Made by a program: the position numbers and the translations under genes | DNA from: Nitrospira sp. | GTDB taxonomy: Bacteria > Nitrospirota > Nitrospiria > Nitrospirales > Nitrospiraceae | Reading direction: 5' to 3' | NCBI GenBank assembly: GCA_020846195.1 | Contig: JADLEJ010000049.1 | Location: 62,001 to 126,000, forward strand | Length of the DNA stretch: 64,000 nucleotides | Notes under the pieces: generated by a model | The model's input: only the letters and a program-made list of their open reading frames with translations | The model's database searches: none | Told to the model about the DNA's origin: nothing | Shown: positions 8,165-15,450 of the stretch, one piece after another | Position numbering within the stretch: the stretch's first letter is position 1 | Layout of the letters: every line of letters starts with the position of its first letter

Positions 8165-9238
8165 TTATTTCGGAAACGTCTTCGGAGCGGTCACATGCTG
8201 CCAGCCTTCGCCGTTCAGCGATTTCAGTAATGCCACCACATCCTGCTGTTCCTGTCCGGTCAGTTCGAGCGGAATGATCGTGTTGTCCTGATGCGGATTC
8301 TTGACCCCGCCTTGATTATAGAATTGCACGACGGCTTCCAGTGTTTTGAACCGGCCATCGTGCATATACGGCGCGGTTCTGGCGATTTCCCGCAACGTCG
8401 GCGTCTTGAAGGCGCCGATATCGTCCGGGTTCTTGGTCACCAGATAGCGGCCCAGATCCACCGTGTTGGTATCCCACCCGATGCCCAGATTGTGGAATTT
8501 CTCGTCGGTGAAATTAAAGCCCGAATGGCACCGCGTGCAACGCGCTTTCCCTCTGAATAGTTCGAGGCCTCGGCGCGCCGATTCTGTCAAGGCGTTCTCC
8601 TCGCCGCCCAGGTCGAATTTGTCGACCGGGCTGTTTCCGGACAGGACCGTTCGTTGGAAGCTCGCGATGGCTTTCCCGACATCCTCAATAACGATCTCGC
8701 GCCCGAATATGTCCTGGAAGAGCTTCCGATAACCCGGCATCTTCCTCATCTTTGCAACCATCTCGTCGTGATTGATGAATCCATGCTCGACCGGATTGGC
8801 GAATGGTCCGATGGACTGCTCTTCCAGCGTGTCGGCGCGGCCATCCCAAAACTGGCCTTTGCTGAACACGCGGTTGATCGACGCGGGCGCGCTACGGCCC
8901 CCCTTCAGGTTGTGGATGCCGGTCGACACCGGCATCCCGTCGGCAAAGCCCTTCGCCGGCAGGTGACAGCTTGCGCAGGCGACGGTGTCGTTTTTCGAGA
9001 GGCGCTTGTCGAAGAATAGGAGCTGGCCCAGCTCAACCTTCTTGGCGGTCATTGGATTCTCAGCCGGGACAAAGGTATTCGGATCTTCCAGGCCTTGGAT
9101 CTGGGGAAGTTTGTAATCGGCGGAAAGCCCAGCCCCTGTTTCGCTGTGGGTCATGGGCACTGGGCCCGCAATTCCGGTTCCGGTGAGTGTCAGGAATGAA
9201 ATGGCGGCGATGCGGAGAGCCGATGCGCTGGTGTTCAT
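8165..9238 (-). CDS. Di-haem cytochrome c peroxidase (MauG/CcpA family)
   Basis: 357 aa with a Sec signal peptide (about 1-25). Two c-type haem sites are visible: CASCH at 88-92 and CTRCH at 234-238. The order and spacing are those of bacterial di-haem peroxidases that reduce hydrogen peroxide in the periplasm using cytochrome electrons. Family landmarks are LGQLLFFDKRLSKNDTVAC, WDGRADTLEEQ and KTPTLREIARTAPYMHDG. The gene diverges from an OxyR-type regulator only about 120 bases away, which fits peroxide-inducible control. Whether it acts as a peroxidase or a MauG-like modifying enzyme cannot be told from sequence, but peroxidase fits the context. Confidence 0.93.
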   Translation of the reverse strand: MNTSASALRIAAISFLTLTGTGIAGPVPMTHSETGAGLSADYKLPQIQGLEDPNTFVPAENPMTAKKVELGQLLFFDKRLSKNDTVACASCHLPAKGFADGMPVSTGIHNLKGGRSAPASINRVFSKGQFWDGRADTLEEQSIGPFANPVEHGFINHDEMVAKMRKMPGYRKLFQDIFGREIVIEDVGKAIASFQRTVLSGNSPVDKFDLGGEENALTESARRGLELFRGKARCTRCHSGFNFTDEKFHNLGIGWDTNTVDLGRYLVTKNPDDIGAFKTPTLREIARTAPYMHDGRFKTLEAVVQFYNQGGVKNPHQDNTIIPLELTGQEQQDVVALLKSLNGEGWQHVTAPKTFPK

Positions 9239-9335
9239 GAGACAGCTCCTTTCTGGAGTGAGTTGCTATGGACAATGTTAGGATTCGTCGTGCAATTAGT
9301 CCAATTGATTATATTGAGAGTATAGATTTATTATG

Positions 9336-9347
9336 CTTATCGATAAG
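9336..9347. promoter_or_regulatory. 12-bp palindrome in the peroxidase/oxyR divergent spacer
   Basis: CTTATCGATAAG is a perfect palindrome that overlaps the AAGGAG ribosome site of oxyR. The rest of the spacer (9239-9335) is clearly more AT-rich than its neighbours and contains TATAGA (9321-9326). It could be an autoregulatory LysR-type site, but I cannot match it convincingly to the OxyR ATAG/CTAT consensus. Confidence 0.35.
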
Positions 9348-9357
9348 GAGCAGCGAT

Positions 9358-10293
9358 ATGACCTTGACCGAGCTTCGCTATCTTGTCGCCGTGGCGCAGG
9401 ATCGGCACTTTGGCCTGGCTTCCGAGCGGTGTTGCGTGACTCAGCCGGCGTTAAGCCTGGCGATTCAGAAATTGGAAGATGAGCTTGGGACGATGATCTT
9501 CGAGCGGCGCAAGCGCCAGGTTGTCTTGACCGCGCTGGGAGAGCGGATCGTCCATCAGGCCCAGCGCGTGTTGGAGGAGGCCGATCAGATTCGCGCCATT
9601 GCAGCCCAAGGGAAAAATCAATTGGCGGGCCCGCTTCGTCTTGGCGCCATTGCGACAGTCGGGCCCTATATTTTGCCGGATCTCGTTCCTCTGCTCGGCC
9701 AGCGCGCGCCGCTCATGCCGCTGGAGATCGAGGAAAACCTGACACTCAATCTGGTGGCGATGCTGAAAAGCGGGAGGCTTGACGTGATTCTAGTCGCGCT
9801 CCCCTTAGATGAGCCGGGGCTTGTCACGCAGGCGCTGTACGATGAGCCGTTTAAAGCACTCGTTCCGGTCGGACATCCCTGGCAGAAACGGAAGTCGATC
9901 GATTCGCACCAGCTTGGATCAGAAAAAGTCCTGTTGCCGCATGCCGGGCACTGCTTCCGGCAACAGGTGTTGGAGACCTGTCCCGAGTTGAGTCGATCCG
10001 ACACCGAAGGCTGGCAGGGGAATTCACTGGAGACCATCCGTCAAATGGTCGCGTCCGGTCTCGGGATCACAGTCTTGCCTTGCAGCGCACTGACGTCTAA
10101 ACACGAGAATAAACGGCTGATCGCTATCGATTTGGCTAAACCAGTTCCCGGGCGGCGGATCGGTCTGGCTTGGCGGCGCGGATTTACCCGCCCTCAGGTT
10201 ATCGACGTTATGTGCCAGGCCATTGGATCGCTGAAAATTCATGGCTTGAAGCATATTGCGGTGGGAGATGATCGGAACGCAGTCCGCATTTGA
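9358..10293 (+). CDS. oxyR: LysR-type peroxide sensor OxyR
   Basis: 311 aa. An N-terminal winged helix-turn-helix (MTLTELRYLVAVAQDRHFGL, then AQDRHF/TQPALSLAIQKLE) is followed by the effector domain. The motif GHCFRQQVLETC places two cysteines exactly at 199 and 208, the positions of the peroxide-reactive disulfide in E. coli OxyR. The protein should therefore sense hydrogen peroxide in the cytoplasm and activate antioxidant genes. It diverges from a di-haem peroxidase, an obvious target. The ATG at 9358 has AAGGAG upstream. The longer open frame from 9268 is not needed and would add residues before the conserved N terminus. Confidence 0.93.
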   Translation: MTLTELRYLVAVAQDRHFGLASERCCVTQPALSLAIQKLEDELGTMIFERRKRQVVLTALGERIVHQAQRVLEEADQIRAIAAQGKNQLAGPLRLGAIATVGPYILPDLVPLLGQRAPLMPLEIEENLTLNLVAMLKSGRLDVILVALPLDEPGLVTQALYDEPFKALVPVGHPWQKRKSIDSHQLGSEKVLLPHAGHCFRQQVLETCPELSRSDTEGWQGNSLETIRQMVASGLGITVLPCSALTSKHENKRLIAIDLAKPVPGRRIGLAWRRGFTRPQVIDVMCQAIGSLKIHGLKHIAVGDDRNAVRI

Positions 10294-10382
10294 CAGGCGG
10301 CCAGTTCCAGGGCAGGATATGGGTAGCCTCGCCTAGAGAAAGTTCTCTTTTACTCACCCATTGTTACGTGCAGGAGGGATAT

Positions 10383-10784
10383 ATGCGAAACATAGTTATG
10401 ACCGCAATTGCCGCAGTGTTGTTCATTGGCGCCAGTTCGGTGGTGTATGCCGACGACACGATGAAGAATGAATTGGGGGCGATGAAGGATCAGATGAAGG
10501 CTGATTTGAAGGCCGATCAAGGCAAGCTCGCCGCCGAGAAAGAGCAGATGAAAGCCGACATGAAGGCCAAAAAAGAAGACATGAAGAGCAAAATGAAGGC
10601 GCATCGCGATGAGTCCAAAGCCAAGCGGGATGCCATGAAGGACCAGATCAAGGCGAAGCAGGACGAAGTTAAAGCTCAGGGGGATGCTGTCAAAGCCCAG
10701 GGGCAGGAAATGAAAGCGGCCGGGCAAGATTTGAAGGCGACAGGGATGGAACTGAAAGATGCAGTCGGTGCGCTAGGGAAATAG
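10383..10784 (+). CDS. Exported Lys/Ala/Met-rich helical repeat protein
   Basis: 133 aa. A signal peptide ends VVYADD near residue 24. The mature part is one extended, highly charged helix made of degenerate units such as MKADMKAKKEDMK, MKDQIKAKQDEVK and VKAQGDAVKAQGQEMK. There are no aromatic residues or cysteines in the repeat part. The composition recalls LEA-like or coiled-coil stress proteins and periplasmic spacers, but no family is assigned. GGAGG lies at good distance from the ATG at 10383. It directly follows oxyR with a gap of about 90 bases and precedes a strong terminator, so it may be part of the oxidative-stress unit. Confidence 0.78.
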   Translation: MRNIVMTAIAAVLFIGASSVVYADDTMKNELGAMKDQMKADLKADQGKLAAEKEQMKADMKAKKEDMKSKMKAHRDESKAKRDAMKDQIKAKQDEVKAQGDAVKAQGQEMKAAGQDLKATGMELKDAVGALGK

Positions 10785-10809
10785 CCGGTTCTGTTTTTCC
10801 TGCACGCGA

Positions 10810-10842
10810 AAACGGCCTCTGACACGATGTCAGAGGCCGTTT
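10810..10842 (+). terminator. Strong intrinsic terminator
   Basis: A perfect 15-bp stem (AAACGGCCTCTGACA at 10810-10824 with its complement at 10828-10842) and a 3-base loop (CGA) are followed by TGTTTG. It ends the transcript of the helical repeat protein and isolates xthA. Confidence 0.88.
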
Positions 10843-10857
10843 GTTTGAGTGGGGCAC

Positions 10858-10886
10858 TTGTTCCCGGCTGGGTCGTCTGATAGCAT
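10858..10886 (+). promoter_or_regulatory. Probable promoter of xthA
   Basis: TTGTTC (10858-10863) and TAGCAT (10881-10886) are separated by 17 bases and lie just after the terminator. The start codon at 10913 would have a leader of about 20 nt containing GAGG. Confidence 0.45.
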
Positions 10887-10912
10887 CCCCGCCGATTCAC
10901 CGAGGCCTCGCT

Positions 10913-11686
10913 ATGAAAATTGCCACATTCAACGCTAATTCTCTTCGCAAGCGGCTGCCGATCGTGCTGGATTGGCTTGCACAGCAGAAGCCCGACGTGC
11001 TGTGCGTACAAGAGACTAAAGTGCAGGACAGCGAGTTTCCGCTGTCGGCTCTGGTCCCATCGGGCTATCACATTACATTTCGTGGAATGAAGTCGTATAA
11101 CGGCGTGGCCACCTTGAGCCGGAAGAAACCCGAGGCGGTGTTTCACGGCTTCGACGATGGCGGCGAATCCGAAGATGCGCGGCTCCTCCGAGTCGTCATC
11201 GACGGGATTCCCATTGTGAATACCTATGTGCCGCAGGGCTTTGAGATCGATTCACCCAAGTATCAATATAAACTGGGGTGGTACGAGCGGCTCAGAAAGT
11301 ATTTCGAGACGCATCTCTCCCCGGGCAAGCCGGCTATCTGGTGCGGGGACATGAACGTGGCGCCGCGCCCCATGGATGTGCATAGCCCGGAGAAGCATCT
11401 CAAACATGTCTGCTATCACGAAGATGCGCGGAAGGCCTATGAGCGGACATTGGCATGGGGATTTGAAGATGTCTTTGTGAGGCTCTACCCGGACCGGCAA
11501 CAGTATACGTTCTGGGATTATCGGGCGCCGAGTTCGTTAGAAGCGAATAAAGGCTGGCGGATCGATCATATTTTGGCGACGGCGCCGTTAGCGGAAAACT
11601 GTACGAGGGTTGACGTGGACGTCGAGCCGCGGCGAGCGAAAGACCCATCAGATCATACGTTTCTCTGGGCAGAGTTTTCGGTCTAA
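10913..11686 (+). CDS. xthA: Exodeoxyribonuclease III
   Basis: 257 aa of the endonuclease/exonuclease/phosphatase fold. Landmarks are MKIATFNANSLRKRLP at the N terminus, VLCVQETKVQD with the metal-binding Glu, WCGDMNVAP, and the C-terminal WRIDHILAT and SDHTFLWAEF with the catalytic Asp-His. The enzyme cleaves at abasic sites and degrades 3' ends in base excision repair. Its length is normal for the family. The start at 10913 gives the conserved MKIATFN beginning. It lies next to the peroxide-response genes, which is compatible with oxidative DNA repair, but it has its own promoter. Confidence 0.95.
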   Translation: MKIATFNANSLRKRLPIVLDWLAQQKPDVLCVQETKVQDSEFPLSALVPSGYHITFRGMKSYNGVATLSRKKPEAVFHGFDDGGESEDARLLRVVIDGIPIVNTYVPQGFEIDSPKYQYKLGWYERLRKYFETHLSPGKPAIWCGDMNVAPRPMDVHSPEKHLKHVCYHEDARKAYERTLAWGFEDVFVRLYPDRQQYTFWDYRAPSSLEANKGWRIDHILATAPLAENCTRVDVDVEPRRAKDPSDHTFLWAEFSV

Positions 11687-11775
11687 CCGCATGCGCGACA
11701 TCCACACCCGCCCGATCCGGTAGCAGGGCAAGTCCTCCCCGCTAGCCAGATGGGAGCAGATCGACAACGTGAACC

Positions 11776-11946
11776 TCAAGCCGCTCGCATGAGCGAGTCT
11801 TTTCTTAGACGGCTGCTGAGCCGGTTTTGTTGTATCAACGGATCCAAGACCAATCCGCAATTGATGCATCGATGCACGACGGATTCTGGTGCGAGCTCCG
11901 GCCGCTGTTCTTTAATCATGAAACCTTTGCACTTTTGACAGTTCAT
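11776..11946 (-). CDS. Small two-CxxC zinc-ribbon protein
   Basis: A 56-aa gene below common length cut-offs. Translation begins MNCQKCKGFM and continues to HRCINCGLVLD, giving two CxxC knuckles (Cys3/Cys6 and Cys27/Cys30), the arrangement of a zinc ribbon or rubredoxin-like knuckle. A very good ribosome site (GAGGAGG) stands nine bases before the ATG at 11944-11946. The C-terminal half is basic (NRLSSRLRKD). A nucleic-acid-binding or regulatory role is inferred from size and charge only. Its promoter must lie between 11950 and 12160. It is on the same strand as the regulator genes at 12165-14189 but separated by more than 200 bases. Confidence 0.75.
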   Translation of the reverse strand: MNCQKCKGFMIKEQRPELAPESVVHRCINCGLVLDPLIQQNRLSSRLRKDSLMRAA

Positions 11947-12164
11947 CAATCTGTCCTCCTCTTGATAGCTCCACAGGCGAGGGGCTAATCGCTGTTCGAG
12001 AGTAAACGTAACATCCTCAGATTAATCCTGTGTTAACGGGCAGTTAAAAGTGTCTAATCTTTGATTGAATGTGCGCGACGCTAATGCGGCGGGTATTGCC
12101 GATCATACCGCGCGTCTTTCCTGTGCAGGGGGGGCGTCTTGCTTGTAGAAGCGGGTTTCCCGAG
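11947..12164. other. Spacer between the Zn-ribbon gene and the XRE-PBP gene
   Basis: About 220 bases, with an AT-rich centre (12005-12070) in contrast to flanking coding DNA. I see no gene or perfect hairpin. It probably holds the promoter of the Zn-ribbon gene. Confidence 0.4.
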
Positions 12165-13349
12165 TCAGCGACGAACGCGTGGTTGCCGTATGTCGCGGAT
12201 GGTTCCGGTCTCTCGTGTGTCGTACCCGCCCAAGGCTTCGATTTCAGATCGAAACGCGCGGCTGACGAGGGCATTCAAGAAGATCGACAGTGTGGGGTGC
12301 CGGTCGAGCAACGGTGTCGGAATCACTAAGTCGTAGCGCTCTTCTTGAAGAGGAAGAAATTCAAGGCCATGGAGCCGCGCCACAGACCGAAGGCCGATTC
12401 CCGCGTCGGCCTGGCCCGCCGCGATCTGCCGCGCGACTTCAACATGGGATGTCACATGCCGGTCGTAGCCGTTGATCTGCTGCGCGTTCAGGGCGGCGCC
12501 GCGCATGCGCCGGTCGAGCAATGCGCGCGCTCCCGATCCGGGCTCGCGATTCACGATGGCGACATGTGGCCCTTCCAGGTCGGTCACGTCATGGATCTGC
12601 TTGGGATTTCCTCGCTGGACTAAGATGCCAGCTTCCCACTGAGCGAATGTCACAACGGTCACGTTGCCGGTTGTGAAATGCGTTCGAAGATACGGCAGGT
12701 TCCATTCGCCCGATCGAATGTCTTGAACGTGAAGCCCCGCAACATGCACCTCGTGACGCTTGACCGCGTCCAGCGCCGCCGCGCTGCCCATCGTCCACCC
12801 AATGACGGAAGTCTTGGCGCTCTGCCGGCGAACATATTCTCCAAGCAGGAATATCGCCGGATCGCAGCCCGCCACGACGATTCCATCTTCGATGGCACGA
12901 TGGTCGCGCAGCAAGTCCACCTGGACGGTCCGTGCGCCGCGTCGTGTCGCGACAGCCGGGCCGCGCAACAGTCCGTCGGCTGGGATGGCGAAGCTCAAGA
13001 CGTCACCGAGCTCCTCCAGCGGGCGCACAATTGTGCGGGAACCGACCCGGGCGACTGCGACCCTTGCTCGGTCGGAAACCGGCAGCGAGCCGACCAGTTC
13101 GCCCTCGATCGAGGGCGAGCCTGAAATGAGCGCAAATATGTCCTCAACGCGGCATCGCAGCGACTGCGCCAGTCGCAGCGCGACGGGAGTGGTTGGAAAA
13201 TAGCGAGAGGACTCGATCGCGTAGACGGCTTGGCGGGTCAGGCCCGCCTTCTTCGCCAGCTCATCCTGGGAGAACCCGTTTGCCTGCCGCAGGGCCTTGA
13301 GTCGATTCTGAATATTGTCCGGCGGTTCCGCTTTGCTTTTCTCGCTCAT
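12165..13349 (-). CDS. XRE-family regulator with C-terminal periplasmic-binding-protein-like sensor domain
   Basis: 394 aa. An N-terminal Cro/CI-type helix-turn-helix spans about 12-70 (IQNRLKALRQANGFSQDELAKKAG, then RQAVYAIESSRYFP). The large C-terminal part (about 125-370) matches the PBP-superfamily domain often fused to such helix-turn-helix modules or to MoeA (GSAAALDAVKRHEVHVAGLH, SGEWNLPYL, VNREPGSGARALLDRRM). These one-component regulators are thought to bind a small ligand, and molybdate or tungstate is often suggested because of the MoeA fusions. It follows the FNR-like gene on the same strand (66-base gap), so the two are probably co-transcribed away from the TonB/ABC operon they may control. 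Confidence 0.82.
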   Translation of the reverse strand: MSEKSKAEPPDNIQNRLKALRQANGFSQDELAKKAGLTRQAVYAIESSRYFPTTPVALRLAQSLRCRVEDIFALISGSPSIEGELVGSLPVSDRARVAVARVGSRTIVRPLEELGDVLSFAIPADGLLRGPAVATRRGARTVQVDLLRDHRAIEDGIVVAGCDPAIFLLGEYVRRQSAKTSVIGWTMGSAAALDAVKRHEVHVAGLHVQDIRSGEWNLPYLRTHFTTGNVTVVTFAQWEAGILVQRGNPKQIHDVTDLEGPHVAIVNREPGSGARALLDRRMRGAALNAQQINGYDRHVTSHVEVARQIAAGQADAGIGLRSVARLHGLEFLPLQEERYDLVIPTPLLDRHPTLSIFLNALVSRAFRSEIEALGGYDTRETGTIRDIRQPRVRR

Positions 13350-13415
13350 GGGTTCGTTAGGTAATGGAATAGAACGATGAATGTCAACGAGAGGTCGCTG
13401 GATGCATTGCCGGTG

Positions 13416-14189
13416 TCATTGCTCGCAACAAGTCGCCTGTGTGAGCCGCTTGATACTCGGGATGAGGATAGCGCTCCTCGACGAGCGCACAACCCCGGAT
13501 TTCTGAAGTTTACTCAATAGACGGCTGATGGTTTCGGGCGTCGTCGCAATCAGCGAGGCCAGGTCCGCGCGAGCCAATGTGGCGGGCAAGACGACTCCGT
13601 TCACGGCCTGCTCTCCCCCTAGATCCGCCAGGATTCGAAGCAGGGTCAGCATGCGCTCGCAGGCGCTGTTGCGGGCCAGCTCGCCCTGGCGTTCTTCAAG
13701 CCGCTTCATCTGGCGGCCGACTTGCTGCACCAGCTTCAAGGCAAACGTGGGCCGCTCCTGCAAGGCGCGCTGAAACTCGCCCTGTCTCAGCACGGCGACA
13801 GCCGCATCGATGAGGACTTTGGCGGAGACCGAGTAGAGATCCTTCTGCAGCAAGGTATCTGTGGCATTGAGATATCCGCCGGCCCCGACGAGATGCAATC
13901 CGCACTCGTGGCCGTCCGTATTGCAGGAATACACGGCGACCGCGCCGGTGCAGACGACATGGAGGCCGATCATCGGTTCATGTTCCGTGCAAATGTATTG
14001 TCCGGCGCGATATTCGGTGAACAGCACGGGCCAGGCTGGCTCCGGCGGCTGAGCATCGACCAGATCGGCGAGCGGACAGCGTGCCCGCTCGGGGCATTGC
14101 CGGCATCCCGCGTTCATGGGCTGGGCCTGGCGTCTTTTGATCGGTCGAGTCGCGGACGCACGTTTTTCGCCGCCGGGAGGCTTCGACAT
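13416..14189 (-). CDS. FNR-like Crp-family regulator with N-terminal cysteine cluster
   Basis: 257 aa. The N terminus has CRQCPERARC (Cys29, Cys32, Cys38), the same C-x2-C-x5-C spacing as the iron-sulfur cysteines of E. coli FNR. Further cysteines (YSCNTDGHEC) lie in the beta-roll and could give the fourth ligand. The C-terminal winged helix has TTPETISRLLSKLQ with the ETISR residues that read TGAT half-sites in FNR proteins. It is likely an oxygen- or NO-sensitive regulator. ATG 14189 has GAGGA upstream and is preferred to the longer frame from 14231. A matching FNR box lies 50 bases upstream. Divergent to the flavin monooxygenase gene. Confidence 0.88.
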   Translation of the reverse strand: MSKPPGGEKRASATRPIKRRQAQPMNAGCRQCPERARCPLADLVDAQPPEPAWPVLFTEYRAGQYICTEHEPMIGLHVVCTGAVAVYSCNTDGHECGLHLVGAGGYLNATDTLLQKDLYSVSAKVLIDAAVAVLRQGEFQRALQERPTFALKLVQQVGRQMKRLEERQGELARNSACERMLTLLRILADLGGEQAVNGVVLPATLARADLASLIATTPETISRLLSKLQKSGVVRSSRSAILIPSIKRLTQATCCEQ

Positions 14190-14239
14190 AATTCCTCGCG
14201 AATGCGGACGCGGTTGATTGACGCCGATCATCCTCGGCC

Positions 14240-14253
14240 GTGATCCAGATCAT
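14240..14253. promoter_or_regulatory. FNR-type operator
   Basis: GTGATCCAGATCAT contains TGAT-N4-ATCA, the core of the FNR consensus TTGAT-N4-ATCAA. It lies between the divergent FNR-like gene (50 bases from its start) and the monooxygenase operon (102 bases from its start), so it could serve autoregulation and control of the operon. Confidence 0.6.
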
Positions 14254-14305
14254 TCGCGCGGAGGCTCTCCGTCATGGACGAACGGTCACGGCCCTCTGCA
14301 TGACA

Positions 14306-14332
14306 GTATACGTTACTCAAAGTAAAGTATAC
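14306..14332. promoter_or_regulatory. 27-bp dyad upstream of the TonB/ABC operon
   Basis: Nested inverted repeats: GTATAC (14306-14311) pairs with GTATAC (14327-14332), and TTACT (14313-14317) pairs with AGTAA (14321-14325) around a CAA centre. Only one symmetric position is mismatched. It ends 23 bases before the monooxygenase ATG, a typical operator position. It differs from the FNR box and so is probably read by another regulator. Confidence 0.6.
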
Positions 14333-14355
14333 ACATATAGCAAGGAGCGTATGGC

Positions 14356-15450
14356 ATGCAATTCGGATTGTCGGGGTGCGGAGGTGGGTTCGAAAGCGGC
14401 GACACGGCGTCGTGTCTGTCGTTCGCGGCGCTCGCCGAGCAATTGGGGTTCGATGCGCTGTGGATCAATGAGGAGCATTTCCAGGGGCTGAGCGGAGGGA
14501 AAGGGCGGCTGTGCCTGTCGCCCGTCGTGCTGGCGGCGGCGTTCGCGGCTCGAACGGTACGGATTCGGATCGGGTTTTCCGTATTGTTATTGCCGTTGCA
14601 CCAGCCGCTCAGACTCGCGGAAGAATTGGCCACGTTGGATGTTCTGAGCGGGGGGCGTCTGAATTTCGGAGTGTCCCGGGGCGGAAATCCAGGGTATTCG
14701 AAGGCGTACGGAGTCGACCCGTCGAAAGGCAGAGAGGCATTCGAAGCCTCGCTGTCGTTCATGCTGCAGTGCTGGACCGAGCGCGAGACGCGGATCGACA
14801 ACGGATCGTACTCGGTCGAACCGAAACCGGTTCAGCGACCTCATCCTCCGATATTTATCGGTACCTATAACGAAGACACCGCGCGGTGGGCCGGCCGGGC
14901 TGGGCACAGGCTCATCCAGCACGGCATTCAATCGTTGCCGAATGTGCGGCGTGTCATGAAGGCCTACGCCAGCGCGGGCGGTTCGGTGTCAGATGTGCCC
15001 GTCGGAAGATTCGTCTATGTGAGCGAAAGCGACGCGTCCGCCAAGCGCGAATTAGCACCCGTTATCCTGGACTTGACCGACCGGCTGCGCCGGGTCGGCG
15101 TCCCCACCCGCTCGGGCACGCTGAGCGAGGCGGACCTGGACCCAGAGCGGTTCTACGAAGAAATGGTCATTGCCGGAAGCCCCGACACATGTGTCGAGAA
15201 ACTTGCTGCCTTGCGGCATGCGCTGGGCACTGAATATGTGAATTGCCTCTCGTCCTTCTTCGGATTCTTGCCGGCGGACCGGCTGCGCGCGTCGCTGCAC
15301 TTATTCGGGACGGAAGTGATACCCAGGATGTCTGACTCCAAAATCGACGAGCAGGATTGCTGCTGCGGCCTTCACGGGGATCGAGGAGACAATCCCGCGG
15401 GGCAATCGATGCGGATCGATAAGAAACAGAAAGGAGTCGAGCATCGATGA
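14356..15450 (+). CDS. LLM-class flavin-dependent monooxygenase (bacterial luciferase-like)
   Basis: 364 aa. A TIM-barrel luciferase-like protein: FAALAEQLGFDALWINEEHF, then SPVVLAAAFAARTVRIRIGF, LPLHQPLRLAEELATLDVLSG and GRLNFGVSRGG. It should use reduced FMN (or F420) and oxygen to oxidise a small organic substrate, which is unknown. The C terminus has an unusual CCC and a Lys-rich tail. AAGGAG precedes the ATG. It opens a tightly coupled operon: its last four bases overlap the TonB receptor start. This context suggests it makes, modifies or degrades the ligand imported by the receptor. Confidence 0.88.
   Translation: MQFGLSGCGGGFESGDTASCLSFAALAEQLGFDALWINEEHFQGLSGGKGRLCLSPVVLAAAFAARTVRIRIGFSVLLLPLHQPLRLAEELATLDVLSGGRLNFGVSRGGNPGYSKAYGVDPSKGREAFEASLSFMLQCWTERETRIDNGSYSVEPKPVQRPHPPIFIGTYNEDTARWAGRAGHRLIQHGIQSLPNVRRVMKAYASAGGSVSDVPVGRFVYVSESDASAKRELAPVILDLTDRLRRVGVPTRSGTLSEADLDPERFYEEMVIAGSPDTCVEKLAALRHALGTEYVNCLSSFFGFLPADRLRASLHLFGTEVIPRMSDSKIDEQDCCCGLHGDRGDNPAGQSMRIDKKQKGVEHR

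Noticed and set aside
9311..9347. Canonical OxyR operator
   Set aside because: The spacer is AT-rich with ATAG-like pieces and a palindrome, but the four ATAG/CTAT elements do not line up at ten-base intervals.
10290..10320. TTGACA followed by GATAT as promoter for the helical repeat protein
   Set aside because: The spacing to a usable -10 is about 21 bases, which is too long.
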